Shown here: piece by piece, positions 48,901-61,600 of the stretch
How the letters are laid out: the number at the start of each line of letters is the position of its first letter
Position numbering within the stretch: the first letter of the stretch is position 1
Assembly: GCA_037954235.1 (NCBI GenBank)
Contig: JBBMOA010000003.1
Location: 7,379,453-7,443,452 of the forward strand
Direction: 5' to 3'
Origin: Aulostomus chinensis
Taxonomy: Eukaryota; Chordata; Actinopteri; Syngnathiformes; Aulostomidae
DNA: 64,000 nt
Translations under genes and position numbers: made by a program
The notes under the pieces: generated by a model
Told to the model about the DNA's origin: nothing
The model's input: only the letters and a program-made list of their open reading frames with translations
Database searches by the model: none

Positions 48901-51900
48901 CGAGTGTGAACACGAAGCGCAAAAGTATGAAAAGGTACGACCAGATCTGAAAGCTCAACCATTAACAGATGCTGAAGAAATGTTCACAGACAGATGCTGC
49001 TACAAAGATGAAAAATGTGAACTGAGAGCAGGAAACACGGTGGTGAAGAAGGAAGGACCCAACTGGGTGACAATAGAGGCCCGGCAACTGGAAGGACAGT
49101 AATCCGCACAAAAAGCAGAGGTAATGGCTCTCATTGCAGCTCTCAAACTAGGAGAAGGAAAATGAATAAACATCTATACGGACTCTGCCTATGCCGCCGG
49201 AGCAGCACATGTGGAACTGGGACAATAGATTAGAGCAGGATTCCTCACAGCAGGTAACAACCCATGAAACACGAGCAGGAAATAAGAGAATTAGCAGAAG
49301 CTCTGCAACTTCCCCAGGAGGTGGCTATCATAAAGTGCAAAGGTCATGACAATGCCATTACAGAAGGGAACCGAGAAGCAGATGCGGCAGCAAAAAGAGC
49401 GACAGGTTATCTGCCCCAACTACAAATGGTGAGTATGGAGGAAGAACTACAAATGTCTCTACAGGTCACATTGACTGACATCAGCTGATGTCAAAAGGGG
49501 GCCTTGCCACAGGAAAAGACAACATGGAAACAGAGAGGAGGACTTGAAACTGAGGGGCTCTGTCGAGGGCCTGATGGACGGCTAATATTGCCCCCTGGAA
49601 TCAAAGAGTGGGCACTGGAAGAAGCACACAAAATCGGTCATGTGGTAGCGGCTCAGATGAGTCAAAATCTAAAAGAATGGTGGCATCAGTTTTTATCAGA
49701 CATAATAAAGAATTGGGTAAAAAGCTGTTCCACATGTTCCCTGTACAACTCTAAGCCAACCATTAAACCCGAGACAGGTATGTTTCCGCTGGAGACCAGG
49801 CCAGGCAGGGAGATTGTGATAGACTACACGGACATGGGGACGACGGTCAGAGGGTACAGGTATGTGTTGATGTGTGTGGATGTGTTTTTAGGATGGCCAG
49901 AGGCGTGGCCAACAAAGGAGGAGGATAGCAAGTCAGTGGTGAAGTTTCTGATTAATCAATACATTCCTCGGCACAGGTTCCCACAGAAAATTAGATCAGA
50001 TAATGGGAAACATTTCAAAAACCAACATCTACAACAGGTGGAGGCAATGTTGGGGTTGAAGCACTCGTTTGGCACTGTGTATCACCCTCAATCACAAGGT
50101 AAGGTGGAAAGAATGAACCAAACCATCAAACAAAGATTGGCTAAAATCTGTGCACAGACAAATTTAAATTGGTTGGATGCTCTACCGTTGGCTCTAATGA
50201 CAGTTCGATGCTCTGTTAATCAGGGAACAGGTTTCACCCCATTTGAACTCTCCACAGGAAGGCAATTCCCAGGACCAGAAGCAGGCCTGCCACCAGTGGA
50301 GCTGGAATTCGAAAGAGGGCACAAAGCATATTTTACTGAACTCCAAGCTCTCATTTCAGATTTCTCCAAACAGGTCCAGGACAAAAGACAGGCGAAGGTC
50401 GAGGGCATCCTCCCCACTGCTGACTGGGTCCTGCTGAAGGTCATCAAGCGGAAGTGGTCTGAACCCAGGTGAACCGTCCATTCCCATGTCCTGGTCCCAT
50501 GCGGTGCGGCTCAGAGGGAAAGGAGACACGTGGTACCATTTGAGCCAGTGCGCAGCGGCAGAGGAACCAGGCAGATCGGTCCAGGAGATCCACGCAGACC
50601 TTCAAAGACGGTGCACTGACTCGGCTGAGTCAGAATCAAACCCTGACCTCAACAAAGGAGCAAAATAATCCCCGATCAGTGGCAAGGTCACAGGGCAGTC
50701 AACCCCTGTGACTGAAGAAAGAAGAAAGAGGATACCACCCAGAACAGATCACAACATGAATGATGGACAATTGATTCTGCTCATCATCCTCTGGCTGGTC
50801 GTATGTTTTACTTTTCTTGCCGCTATGCTCAAGTTAGCCCTCACAGGCAGCACTGTGTTTTAACTGCTTAAAGCTGAATCAAGTGTATTAAAGTTTGTTT
50901 TGCATTCATTTATTCTAGTGAAATAAAGAAGTGAAATGGGGATGTGGGAGAACCGCAGGGTGCTGGTTGGATTAGGATTTCTAAGTGTCATTATCGCTGC
51001 ACTAATTGTTATTCTCATAGAACTGCCTGAGAGAAAGGGGAAGCTAATGGTAAAACGGGGAGAACCACCCGTGACCCCAACTGACAAGTGTCTGAGAAAA
51101 TACGGGGGAGTTGAACAAAAATACATTAGTGGGACTACCACCTCATTCCAATTTGACCTGTGTGCAGTAATCAACTGCAGGGGAAGAAACAGCTCATGGA
51201 GAGGATATGACCTGTATGTGTGTTTTGACTACTCTGTCCATAAAAGGTGCCTCACCGGGAAGTGGGGAGTGGTGTAACACTTGGAGCAAAGTGGTGGCCT
51301 ACAGTGGTATATGGCAACCCACCACGGGACTTATAGGAGCAGTTCAATTTTTAGCGTGATTATAGTCCCACTCAAAATCCAGTAACCTTGTCCTTGAATT
51401 GGCCTCGATTACCTACGTCCGACAACAACAAGCAATCAAAAACCCCGTCCATGTATTTGATTTTAGGGGTTGAACATCTGGGCACTGACACCACGGGATT
51501 GATCAAAATTACCATGTTCCCCTCACCTCCCAAGGATAAGACCCCCACACAGCCATCAGCCCCTACTCCGCCCCCAGGCCCAAAATCAGATAAAGAAACA
51601 CTCACAGTAGATTACACCCGACTTAAACCTGTCGACATCATCGCCTGTGTAACTGGTTACAAAGATAGCAATTTATGGTTAAGTTGGATTGCCTCCACCG
51701 CTCGTGAACAAGAAGTAGGAGATTGTGTGGTTTGTGCCGCTGCGAGACCTGCACTCTATACAGAGTCGGTTCCCCTATTCCCCTCAGACCAATGGGGATA
51801 CAGTTGTTTATTGGGACTAACTCATGCCGCGACCCCCACTAACTGTACTACCTTAGCTGGCCTATTCCCACGAATTCCTAATGACACCGCCACAGGACAC

Positions 51901-54900
51901 TTCACACCCCACCCGGGTAATAAAACTTACACCTGTTTTAATCTGACACCTCCAGAACCCACTACAAATTATGGTCAAATCCCCCTCGACTGGTGTAATG
52001 TTACCCGGCCTCTATTTCTACTGTGGTGAAAACAGATTGTTTGTCCGAGTACCAGACAATACAATAGGTCTATGTGCTATGGTTAGATTGGCCGCCCCTT
52101 TAGTAATGATTGGGAACCAGATGGTCCTTCCAACTAATCCCTCCACAGCAGCCCTCACCCGCCTTCGCAGACATCACGTCCTCTCTAAACGCTCGACCAC
52201 TAATTTTGATCCTACCCTCAACTCGCTTACCTATATTGATGCCATAGGGGTTCCACGGGGTGTTCCAAGGGAATATAAATTAGCTGACCAAGTCGCCGCA
52301 GGTTTCGAAAACATTCCCGTTCTGGCCGGTCTGTTTCCAATAACTCCCAACAAGAATGTTGATAGAATAAACTATATTCATTATAACATTTTGCGACTCT
52401 CCAACCTCACCCGAGATGCTGCTGAAGGATTGGCAGAGCAATTAGGCCCCACTTCTTTGATGGCTGTACAAAACCGAATGGCCTTAGATATATTATTAGC
52501 TGAAAAAGGGGGCGTGTGTTCTGTGTTTGGTGAATTGTGTTGCACCTTCATCCCCAACAATACTGCACCCGATGGGTCAGTTACCAGAGCTCTCGAGGGT
52601 CTCAGAACCCTGTCAAAAACTATGCATGAACATTCTGGAATTGGCAATTCCTTAGAAGAGTGGATGACACAGGTTTTTGGGAAATGGAAAGGTTTAATCA
52701 TGTCTATTCTGATGTCCATGGCCACATTTGCGGGAATCATTGTTACTTGTGGATGTTGTTGCATACCGTGTATTAGAGCCCTGTCAGTCAGGCTGATTAC
52801 TGCTATCATCGAAAAACAAGATCTGGGACAATACCCTAGACAACAGATGATGCCTCTGTTAATTGACAAGTCAGAAGATCCTGAGGAGGAAATTGACTTT
52901 CAACGGTACTAAATAGAGTGATCTCCTAAAGGAGATCAAAAGGGGGAATTGTGAGATGATGAGCTGTTGATCATGTTCTGTTCATATGGCACCACCATAT
53001 CAGGAGTTGATTGTGCATAAGCACATGATGTGATTGTTTGTGTTAAGTTGTGCAGGCTGCAAGTTGCACCGGAACTGTCAAGGCTGAATGACAAGAATAA
53101 TGGGACAAGACGACCTGAGTGTGCAGATGTACTAATCAAGAAGTATGATATGCATGAGTGTAAAATTATGTATGCAAAAAAAGGTGCGGCTTAAAGCATA
53201 TATTCACTGTCTGTTAATATCTTATTCAGAATCTCTGCTGCACTCTCAAGGTGCATGTAGTGGGGTCTCCAGATATATCTGTGTCTGCTTTGTTGTGTGA
53301 AATAAAGTGTTGATTTGTCTAAAGCAGATAACTCCGGTTGATCTCTTCTCATCAACGGACCCGGTGATGAGAACACTTCACTTCAACACTACTCACGCAA
53401 GTTGTGGTTTCGGACAGCCTACGTCGTAGCAGTAGGTCATAGGTTGCCACTTAGCAATTCAGACGCAACCAAAGTTATGCTCAAACACTGGCGAACTTTT
53501 CCACTCCCATAATCCTTTGCGACAACGCCACAGCAGCAGGCTCTGCATGAATTGATCAAACTATGCAAAATAAAATCATACTTTAATAGTTGTATAAAAA
53601 AATCCCGTATTAGATATGAAACTCAATGACTTGGGGGCGTGGTCACACATGCAAAATCACGTGATCGCACTGGCAAAAGACGAAGTCACGTGATCACATG
53701 AACGAAGCGACGTCTTCGCAAGGACAAAGTCACGTTATCACACGCACAAAGCAACGCCATCACGCCCAAAGTCACTTGACCGCGCACATGGTGACTTCGT
53801 CGGCTCACGTGACACTGCGTGAGGACGCACGCGCTTCACACGCACGCACAAAAGTGCCTGTATATTACTACTCTCTGACCCACCATCCCTCCCAGTCCTC
53901 CGTTTTGACTGACCTGAGTCAGGAGCTGAGCCTTCTCCTGCAGTCTGGCCTCATAGAGCTGTGTGAGCTCCTCAAGAGCTCGGCTTTTACTCTCTGCTAA
54001 AGCCTTCAGCTGCTCCTCATAGTTTACCTCCATGTTTTGACATTTACGTTGCAGATCCTGGTGTCTCTCATGCTCCACTATCAGCTTCTGGCTGTAGGAG
54101 AACTCTTTACAGACGGTGGACAGGCAGACAGAAAGACAAGACAGACAGACAGATGGGTGAATTCTTAGAGAACCAAAAAAAAAGTGTCCCTGACACGCAT
54201 TGACATGAATCTCACCTAAAGCCTTCAGTTCTTGTATGTGTTTCCCAGAGACCTTGGCAGAAAGCTCCTGGTGTTCATGTTCCTGCTTGTCCATCTCTGT
54301 CTTCATGACCTACGATTAAAGGACATTCTCAAGACAGTAAATGACTCTGTTCTGACTCAATTCAGGCATGCAAACTAGGGCGCAACCGATTTATCGGCCG
54401 GACGATTAAATCGGCCGATTATAGCCAGTTTGAGAATAATCATAATCGGTCTAAACCGGCCAATAATCACCAATTTTTTTCAGAAATAAAATGCAGGGAA
54501 TAAGACATGGTTTCACTTTGAAAGGAAAGGGCTTGTGAATATTTTAATTTTGTTCTTATAATTCTTGCCCCACACTACCTTATTCTTTTGCAGTTGTTTG
54601 TTTTTATTGTTTGTTTCAAAGATGCAACTTTATTGTTTGCACTTTATTTTAAAAACAAAACAAAAACAACACCACCACCAATGGTGCCTTGACTTTCAGA
54701 AGGGGCTTGTGAATATTTCAATTTTGTTCTTATAATTCTTGCCCCACACAAAATACCTCATTCTTTTGCAGTTGTTTTTTTTTTCATTGTTTGTTTTCAA
54801 AGATGTGAGATGATGAACAAAATAGTTGGATGTTAGAATTACTATTTTGTACATTATTATTGTTATTATTTTAAAAAGCTAATGGTTCATTGTTGTTGGC

Positions 54901-55040
54901 CTTATGTTAAGGATGGTTATTGTGTTAATATGCTGCTTGCTTCAGCAATAAAAAGGATTTGAAATTAATTTTCTGCCTCTAATTTACATCAAGTCTGAAA
55001 GGCTCTAAAGCAGCCATTTGTTCAATATATTAAAAAGTAA

Positions 55041-55080
<40 letters not shown>

Positions 55081-58000
55081 TATATAACATTACCTAAATC
55101 AACACAATTTTAAAATTTAATTTAAAAAAAATTGACCGATTAATCAGTTATCAGATTTTTTTTCCTCCAATAATCGGCATCGACATCGGCTTAAAAAAAT
55201 CCATATCGGTCGGGCCCTAATGCAAACCATGAAAACAAGACATCTATATGTGTATGCTTAAGAAAAATGCCCTGATCAGTTCCGGTTTGGTTTTTTCGAT
55301 GCACAGATTTTCTAATCTTCACAAAACATAACAGCTAGTGCAGAGGAATATTCGAGCTACTCTACAGTCACTGACTAAGTCAAAATACCGATTTCCCTGT
55401 GTTTGTAGGTTTTTGTCTAGTTGGAGGGATTTTAAATGATCATCTGACCAGATGAAAGTCAGGATTATTACAAAGCCACGAGTCATGAGCCCATTTTTGA
55501 AGTAAGCAGGTGAGATACTTAAATGATGAAGGAAAAAGTCAACCACATTCTGTTGCAAGAGAGTGCGCCAAAATCATTACAATACACCATCAGGGAACCA
55601 GAAGGTTTTAAGTGTCAAGAGAGGGTGATCCCGAGCAGTCTGAAGAAGACAAGTCGAGACGCTGAACTAACAGGAGTCTGATAGAAAGCCAGCTCACCTG
55701 TTGTGCATTTTTCAGAGCTTCTATTTGCTGAATATACTTGTCAGAAAGCTCCTTGATCTTCTCATTGTAGTTCATGTCCTTCAGCCGGAGTTGGTACTCA
55801 TTTTCCATCTGTAGCTCCTCCAGACGCATCTTCAGCTCTAGCATGTTCTGGGTCTTAATCACAGGAAGGACCAAATCCACAACGCATCTTAATTTCTATC
55901 TTGTTATTCCGTTATGCTTCTGTTGGCATCAACTAAATTCACTCAATAAAACATAAATATTTTAGGGAAAATGTAAATAATAACTAAATAAAAGGAAGCA
56001 TATAGTGTTGTCCTCCAAAATAAGATGGCCATAGAAAGGCTTATGTTACAAAATAGTGACAGAGTGGTCAGTAGCAAGATGGAGATATTTTATATTCCTG
56101 ATGGCAGCCCATTTTACACAAATTAAATAATGGTTTCCCTGGTTAAGAGAGGGCAGCACTGACACATCAGTCAGATGCAATATGATGAATAAATGGGGAA
56201 ACACAGAATGAGCCCCTGGAAGAGTGTATGGTCCCATGGTTGAAATCCAGATGATTAACCCTATTTATATCTTTAGTTATATCTTTAGGTCATATATTAA
56301 CCATATTTATATATATTTGTTTGTATCAGTCAAGTGCACTATGCACCTTGTCCTCCAGGTCTGACTTAGTGATGAGGATCTCTTCCATGTGGACTTTCTG
56401 CCGGATGCTCCTCAGTCCACGGCCCTCTTTGTCCATGATTTTCCACATGGACAGGCAGCTGTCTTCAGACACCGTCAGCAAGAACTGATCATCAAATGTG
56501 ACCACCATCTGAGGACAAACAGTCCAGTTCAGACATAGCACAGGTTCATTTAACAGGTCTTTGCAAAAAAAGAAAAAAAAGAAAAAAAGAAAATAGCTGT
56601 ACTGACACCCATGTGTGAAAAACGAAAAAAAAAAAAAAGCAGGATGTGTAAAAATACAATACTGTAGGATACAACTTAGTGCTAACAGCGATCATCAGTC
56701 AGATTTCATTATCTTGATGCTACTTCATGTCTTAAACAGAGAAACATGAGTGCAAAAGAAAACGCAAACATCATGACACATCGTCCTCTCTTCAGGTATT
56801 GAAGTAACAATAAACAACTTCAATTATCATGATGTAATTGTTCATTGAAAGTGTTAGGGTAATAAAACAAAGACACCATCTGTGTTTGGCGCACTATTAG
56901 CTTTCACTAGAGACAGTCAACTCCATAGGTACAGCCATGGAGGAGCTGGGTGAATGGGGCTTCAGTGTTGCTCTTGCAGTGTGATCATATCAAACAGCAT
57001 CTCTAACTGCCTGAACAATCCAGCAGCACACATGATTTTAAAAGCGATTAGCTAGATAGATCAGAGGAATACATATTGTACAATCAAGAAATACGTTTTG
57101 TTGCAAATGTGTTAAACTCTGGTTTCATTTGGGCAAGAGGCTGGGTCCACCCTGAATGGGTTGCCAGTCCATCGTAGGGCCATATATAGGCAGACAACCA
57201 TTCACACTCGTGTGTGTGAATGGGTGAATGAGATGACACTGTAAAGTGCTTTGAGTGCCGCTAAGGTAGAAAAGCGCAATATAAAACTGAGTCCATTTAC
57301 TCATAGCCATGCCTACGGTAAATTTAGAGTATCCATTTAGCCTGGTCCCCTCTTGATGTCTTTGGACTGTAGAAAGAAGCCAGAGTACCCAGCGAGAACC
57401 CACGCAGGCACAGGGAGAACATGCACACAAAGACCCTGTGCTTGAACCCTGAACCTTCTTGCTATGAGGTAACAGTGCTAACCACTGTGCCACCGTACTG
57501 CCTGAACTAACATAAACACTCAATTCCGTTAGAAAGTATTCCTTTTATCTCCTAAACCATTTTGAGTCTCAAGTCATTTACCTTCTCTCAAATGAGGTTA
57601 CAAGTCATCAAAACAGTGAGTCAACTCAATTCCAAGTCAGTCACAATGAAGTCCACATAGAGGTTTCAAGTCATTTATCTATTACTATGTTTTTGGCCTT
57701 AAGGGCCCTGACTTTGTCTGACTGAAGTGTAATGTGATTCAGATCTGTGTCATTAAAAAGTGCTGACTTCTGCCTTTCTGTCCATTGAGGAGAGAGGGCT
57801 GCAAGTGACCCAAGTGTGGGCGGCATGGCTCAGGGTAGAGTGGCCGTCTAGCAACCGAAGGGTAGCTGGTTCAATCCTCGACCCTAGTGACCATGTCGAA
57901 GTGTCCTTGAGCAAGATACTGGACCCATAATTGCTCCTGATGAGTAGGTTGGCACCTTGCATGGCAGCCTTCACCGTGAGTGTGTGTGTGTGTGATTGGG

Positions 58001-58633
58001 TGAAATAGATGACACTGTAAAGTGCTTTGAATGCTTTGAATGCCTCTAAGGTAGAAAAGTGCTATTTAAAATTGAGTACAGTCATTTTACCCACCTTAGT
58101 GATGGGGCCACAATGGACCTGGTGCTGGATCCACTCCTTCTGGATGGGTAATGGGTATTTAACGGCCCTGATGGCACCACTGAAGGTCCCCGTGAAGACA
58201 ACTTTACCAGAGCGAGCCACTGCCACAGCTGTGTGGGCCACCTCATCAGCAGGAATCTCCCTAAGGATCTGAAGAAGATCAAGACACCATCACTTCAGTT
58301 CTCAGCACTTTCAATTTTGTATACCATAACATGTCTATATGAAATGTACATCTAATCAGTGTCATGGTATATCTCAGGGTCAGAGTCCAGAGAAACCAAA
58401 GACTTGACTATATTTAGTCTCTGAACACACAAGACGATGGTTTCTCCTAATTTCCAAAAATAAGCTGTAAATTAGCAACAAGTGAAGATATCTAGGTATT
58501 CCATATAAATCAAAGATGAGCTGAACTACTCTAGACAACAGCACAGGAAATCATCAAAGAGGAGTAAAGATAGAAGAAGATAGATAAAAGAAACCTGCTT
58601 TCATAAGAAAAATTACTGATTCTCAGATGCATA

Positions 58634-58681
<48 letters not shown>

Positions 58682-61600
58682 ACACACACACAGAGGAGAA
58701 GCATGGGGAGAGATGATGTCTCCAGATTTTGAACTGAACAGTGATGTCATCAACACCCAACAAATGGATGACATAAATAACAGGAGCATCTTCCTGCTGC
58801 CAAAACAATGAATGCTCAAACAAGACAAGCAGCCTAACAAGTGAGGATGAAGTGTTCCAAGAATGGTGATCAGGATCCATACATACATCAAACATATAGA
58901 TGGAATCCTAAAATGTGTAGCAGCTTTTTACGGATAATAACCTGGCAATCTTGGATCTCCTTCACGGTGAGGTCAGTTCCCACAGCCAGGATGCTCCTGG
59001 AGTCTGGATAAAAGGCAACACTTGTATAGCTGCAGGACTTGAGGACGTTCTCTGACTCTCGCTTGCCCGTCTGTGTGTTCCACTCATACACCGCACCATC
59101 CATCCCACATGACACCAGTCGACTGTCATCTACACTCCACTCAATGGCACGCACCTCAAAACACACAAATACAGAGAAAGAGCGTTGAGTTTAGAGCCAA
59201 AGAACAGAAGATATGTGCTTTAATGGGGTGAACACTTTGCATTGTAATACACCTTCCCATTGTGCCCCTTCAAATTAAAGATGTTCTCAAAGGAGGTGGT
59301 CGAGAAGATGTAAATGACATTTCCACTGACAGCTGCAAACATGTGGCCACCATGGCTGAAAGCACACTGGGTGTGTGGAGAAAGAGAGAGACAGTGTTGT
59401 TGGTGTTACCATTGTACCAGCACTTCCCATAACAAACACACAGTTACAACACAGCCCCACTGGCCCTCACCTCCCTGCAGCTGCGAACAGTGAACTCTTT
59501 GAAGGTGCAAATGTCACTGATAAGCAGATTCATCAGCTGGAGTTTGTCTGAAAAGCCCACCAGCATGAACAGGCCAATGGGGTGTAGAGCCACACTGTAC
59601 GGCTCCTCCTGGAATTCTTTGCACAGCTCCAGCACTCTGAGACATTTCACACACACAGTAAAGAGATAGTAATACTCCAGGACAGAAAGAGTTCAGAATA
59701 CACACTTAAAAAGATGGGAAAAACAATCTTAACACAAACAATTACACGAGAACCTGGTACGGATCAAATGAGCTTATTGTTTAATGAGCTGCAGAACATG
59801 AACCTGCATGTAAATGGTAGCCTGCTAGTGACAATAAATACACTCTACAAAAGCATAAAAGCAACTTTTCAGTTTTTGCTGCCATTTTTCATGATGTCCA
59901 GCAAGCTGAATGAACAGCAAGATTTTTGTATAGAGGAGTTTTGGACCGGTCACAATAAAAGGGCATGTATGTATGCAGGAAAAAAGAACTTTATTAGACT
60001 CTGAACTAAGATAATTTCACATATGTTGACAGAGGCGGTGTGAGGCACTTTCACCTAAATAAATGTGTCGTGCAGTTAACATTTAATTAGAGCTACAACA
60101 GTAAGCACAGGTTTAACTTGAATAGTCACAATGCAACCTGCTATAATTAGCTGTGTATATTCACATCCACCTCTTTCATCTTGAGCAACAATAATTTAAA
60201 AAAAAACAGTAAGCAACCAGATTTGGACAACACTTTTAATAAGCTTCTGTTGCCTCCATTAAAGGCAGTCACATGGCTCTTTCAAGTTTTGGATGTTGTT
60301 TTCAAGGCATTCACACTGAGATCTCACTTTTGAGATATTGTGCATGAAATCATAGGGACTGCTCCCATCTATTGTGTCACATGCATACTCTCTACATATA
60401 CACCTGTTTGTTTTGCAACTGCAATTTCTAAAACTGCATGGGGCAATAAAGAACACTAATCTCTCTGTGTTGACATATCAAAAAAGAGCTTGGATGTGAT
60501 TTTGTATCTTACTTTGTTTCATAGTTCCAGATGCGGACCGAGTGGTCCAGGGAACTGGTGGCCACAAGGGGTTTCCACATACAGACAGACAACCCAGTAA
60601 TGGACTTGGAGTGAAAGGAATGGGATAGGAATTCAAACTGCAGCTGCTCTTCCTAGAAAATAAAGCCACGGTGAAGAAGAAGGGGGAAGTGAATGGGAGG
60701 TGACAAAAGAGCAAAGAAAAGACAGACTGCTGTAAGGAAATAACCTTGCTGATGTCCACAGAGGAAAGGCTGACACTGTACAGCTGGCCTTGCTCTGTGC
60801 TGATGGCAAGGGTTTCCTCTGCAGGACTCATGCATATGGTGGTGATCTCCTGGTCCTCTCCTGAAGTCACCTCATTGCCCCACTGATTTGCAGGGATCTG
60901 TCACCAACACATACATGAATGTGATTGTTGTGACTGATAACCCAAAGCCTGAGATGTGAATGTCAACATTTACCCATATCTCCCTGCTCTTTCTGTAACT
61001 GTCCTCCTCTGTATTTTCAAACAGACAGACAACGCCAGGACCCATGGAGCACGCAAAGCCTTTGGAATAGGCCAGAATGGCTGTGACACGAGACACAGCA
61101 GGGACTGCCTCCCCACCACTTCCTCTGATCCTCTTCATCGCCATTTGGCTTTGCAGTGAAATAATGAAGTCATGGAAGACACAAATCAAGTCAAGTCAAA
61201 GACCAAATATGTAGATCACTGGAATAGAGAAAAGTTAGCCTAAATGAAACAACTAATGGCCTTTTAAAAAGGTCTCCTGATTTTGTTCCACATGACATGA
61301 AATAAATACAACACAAAAGCTTTAGTTTAACAAGGAAACCTTAAAAGGACAAGTTCCTCAAGTTTGTTCCACAGCTTTTCCTTGAATCTCATAGTCCTCA
61401 TATGGGTTTTGAGTGTCAAGTGTCAACATCTTGAAAATTAAAAAAACAAACAAACAACAGTTTCAAACCTATGATGCTGGTACTGTAAATATGCTATACA
61501 TCTGACCTGTAAGACAGCTCCTGTGTTGTCTTTATCTCCCTGCGCAGGTCCCCAGACTCAAACACCAGAAGCCTGCCTGTGTCTGTCCCTGCAATCACTC

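Larger units (their letters stand above)
44233..53388 (+). mobile_element. Class I-type endogenous retrovirus (provirus)
   Basis: Two direct LTRs of about 435 bp flank a primer-binding site, remnants of gag, pol and env in the usual order, and a polypurine tract. It lies on the strand opposite to cfap57. The LTRs differ at roughly one position in ten by eye, so the insertion is old. Gag and env are broken by stops and frameshifts. Protease and most of RT are deleted, and a solo LTR and a LINE tail have inserted into gag. The proline-type primer site and the CX6CC motif in env suit a gamma/epsilon-like retrovirus. No matching target duplication was found at 44229-44232 and 53389-53392. Confidence 0.92.
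43461..53913. other. cfap57 intron filled by nested mobile elements
   Basis: The donor lies after the exon ending at 53914 and the acceptor before the exon starting at 43460. Host sequence between elements totals only about 260 bp: 53913-53878, about 43895-43707 and about 43493-43461. The fold-back element stops 36-40 bp from the donor, and a truncated SINE starts about 35 bp from the acceptor. The flanking exons still join in frame. Confidence 0.85.
56509..58094. other. cfap57 intron with several SINEs
   Basis: Holds a family A SINE carrying a piece of family B (about 57125-57512), a complete family B SINE (57818-58079) and A-rich runs near 56565-56640. No exon was seen. Confidence 0.6.
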
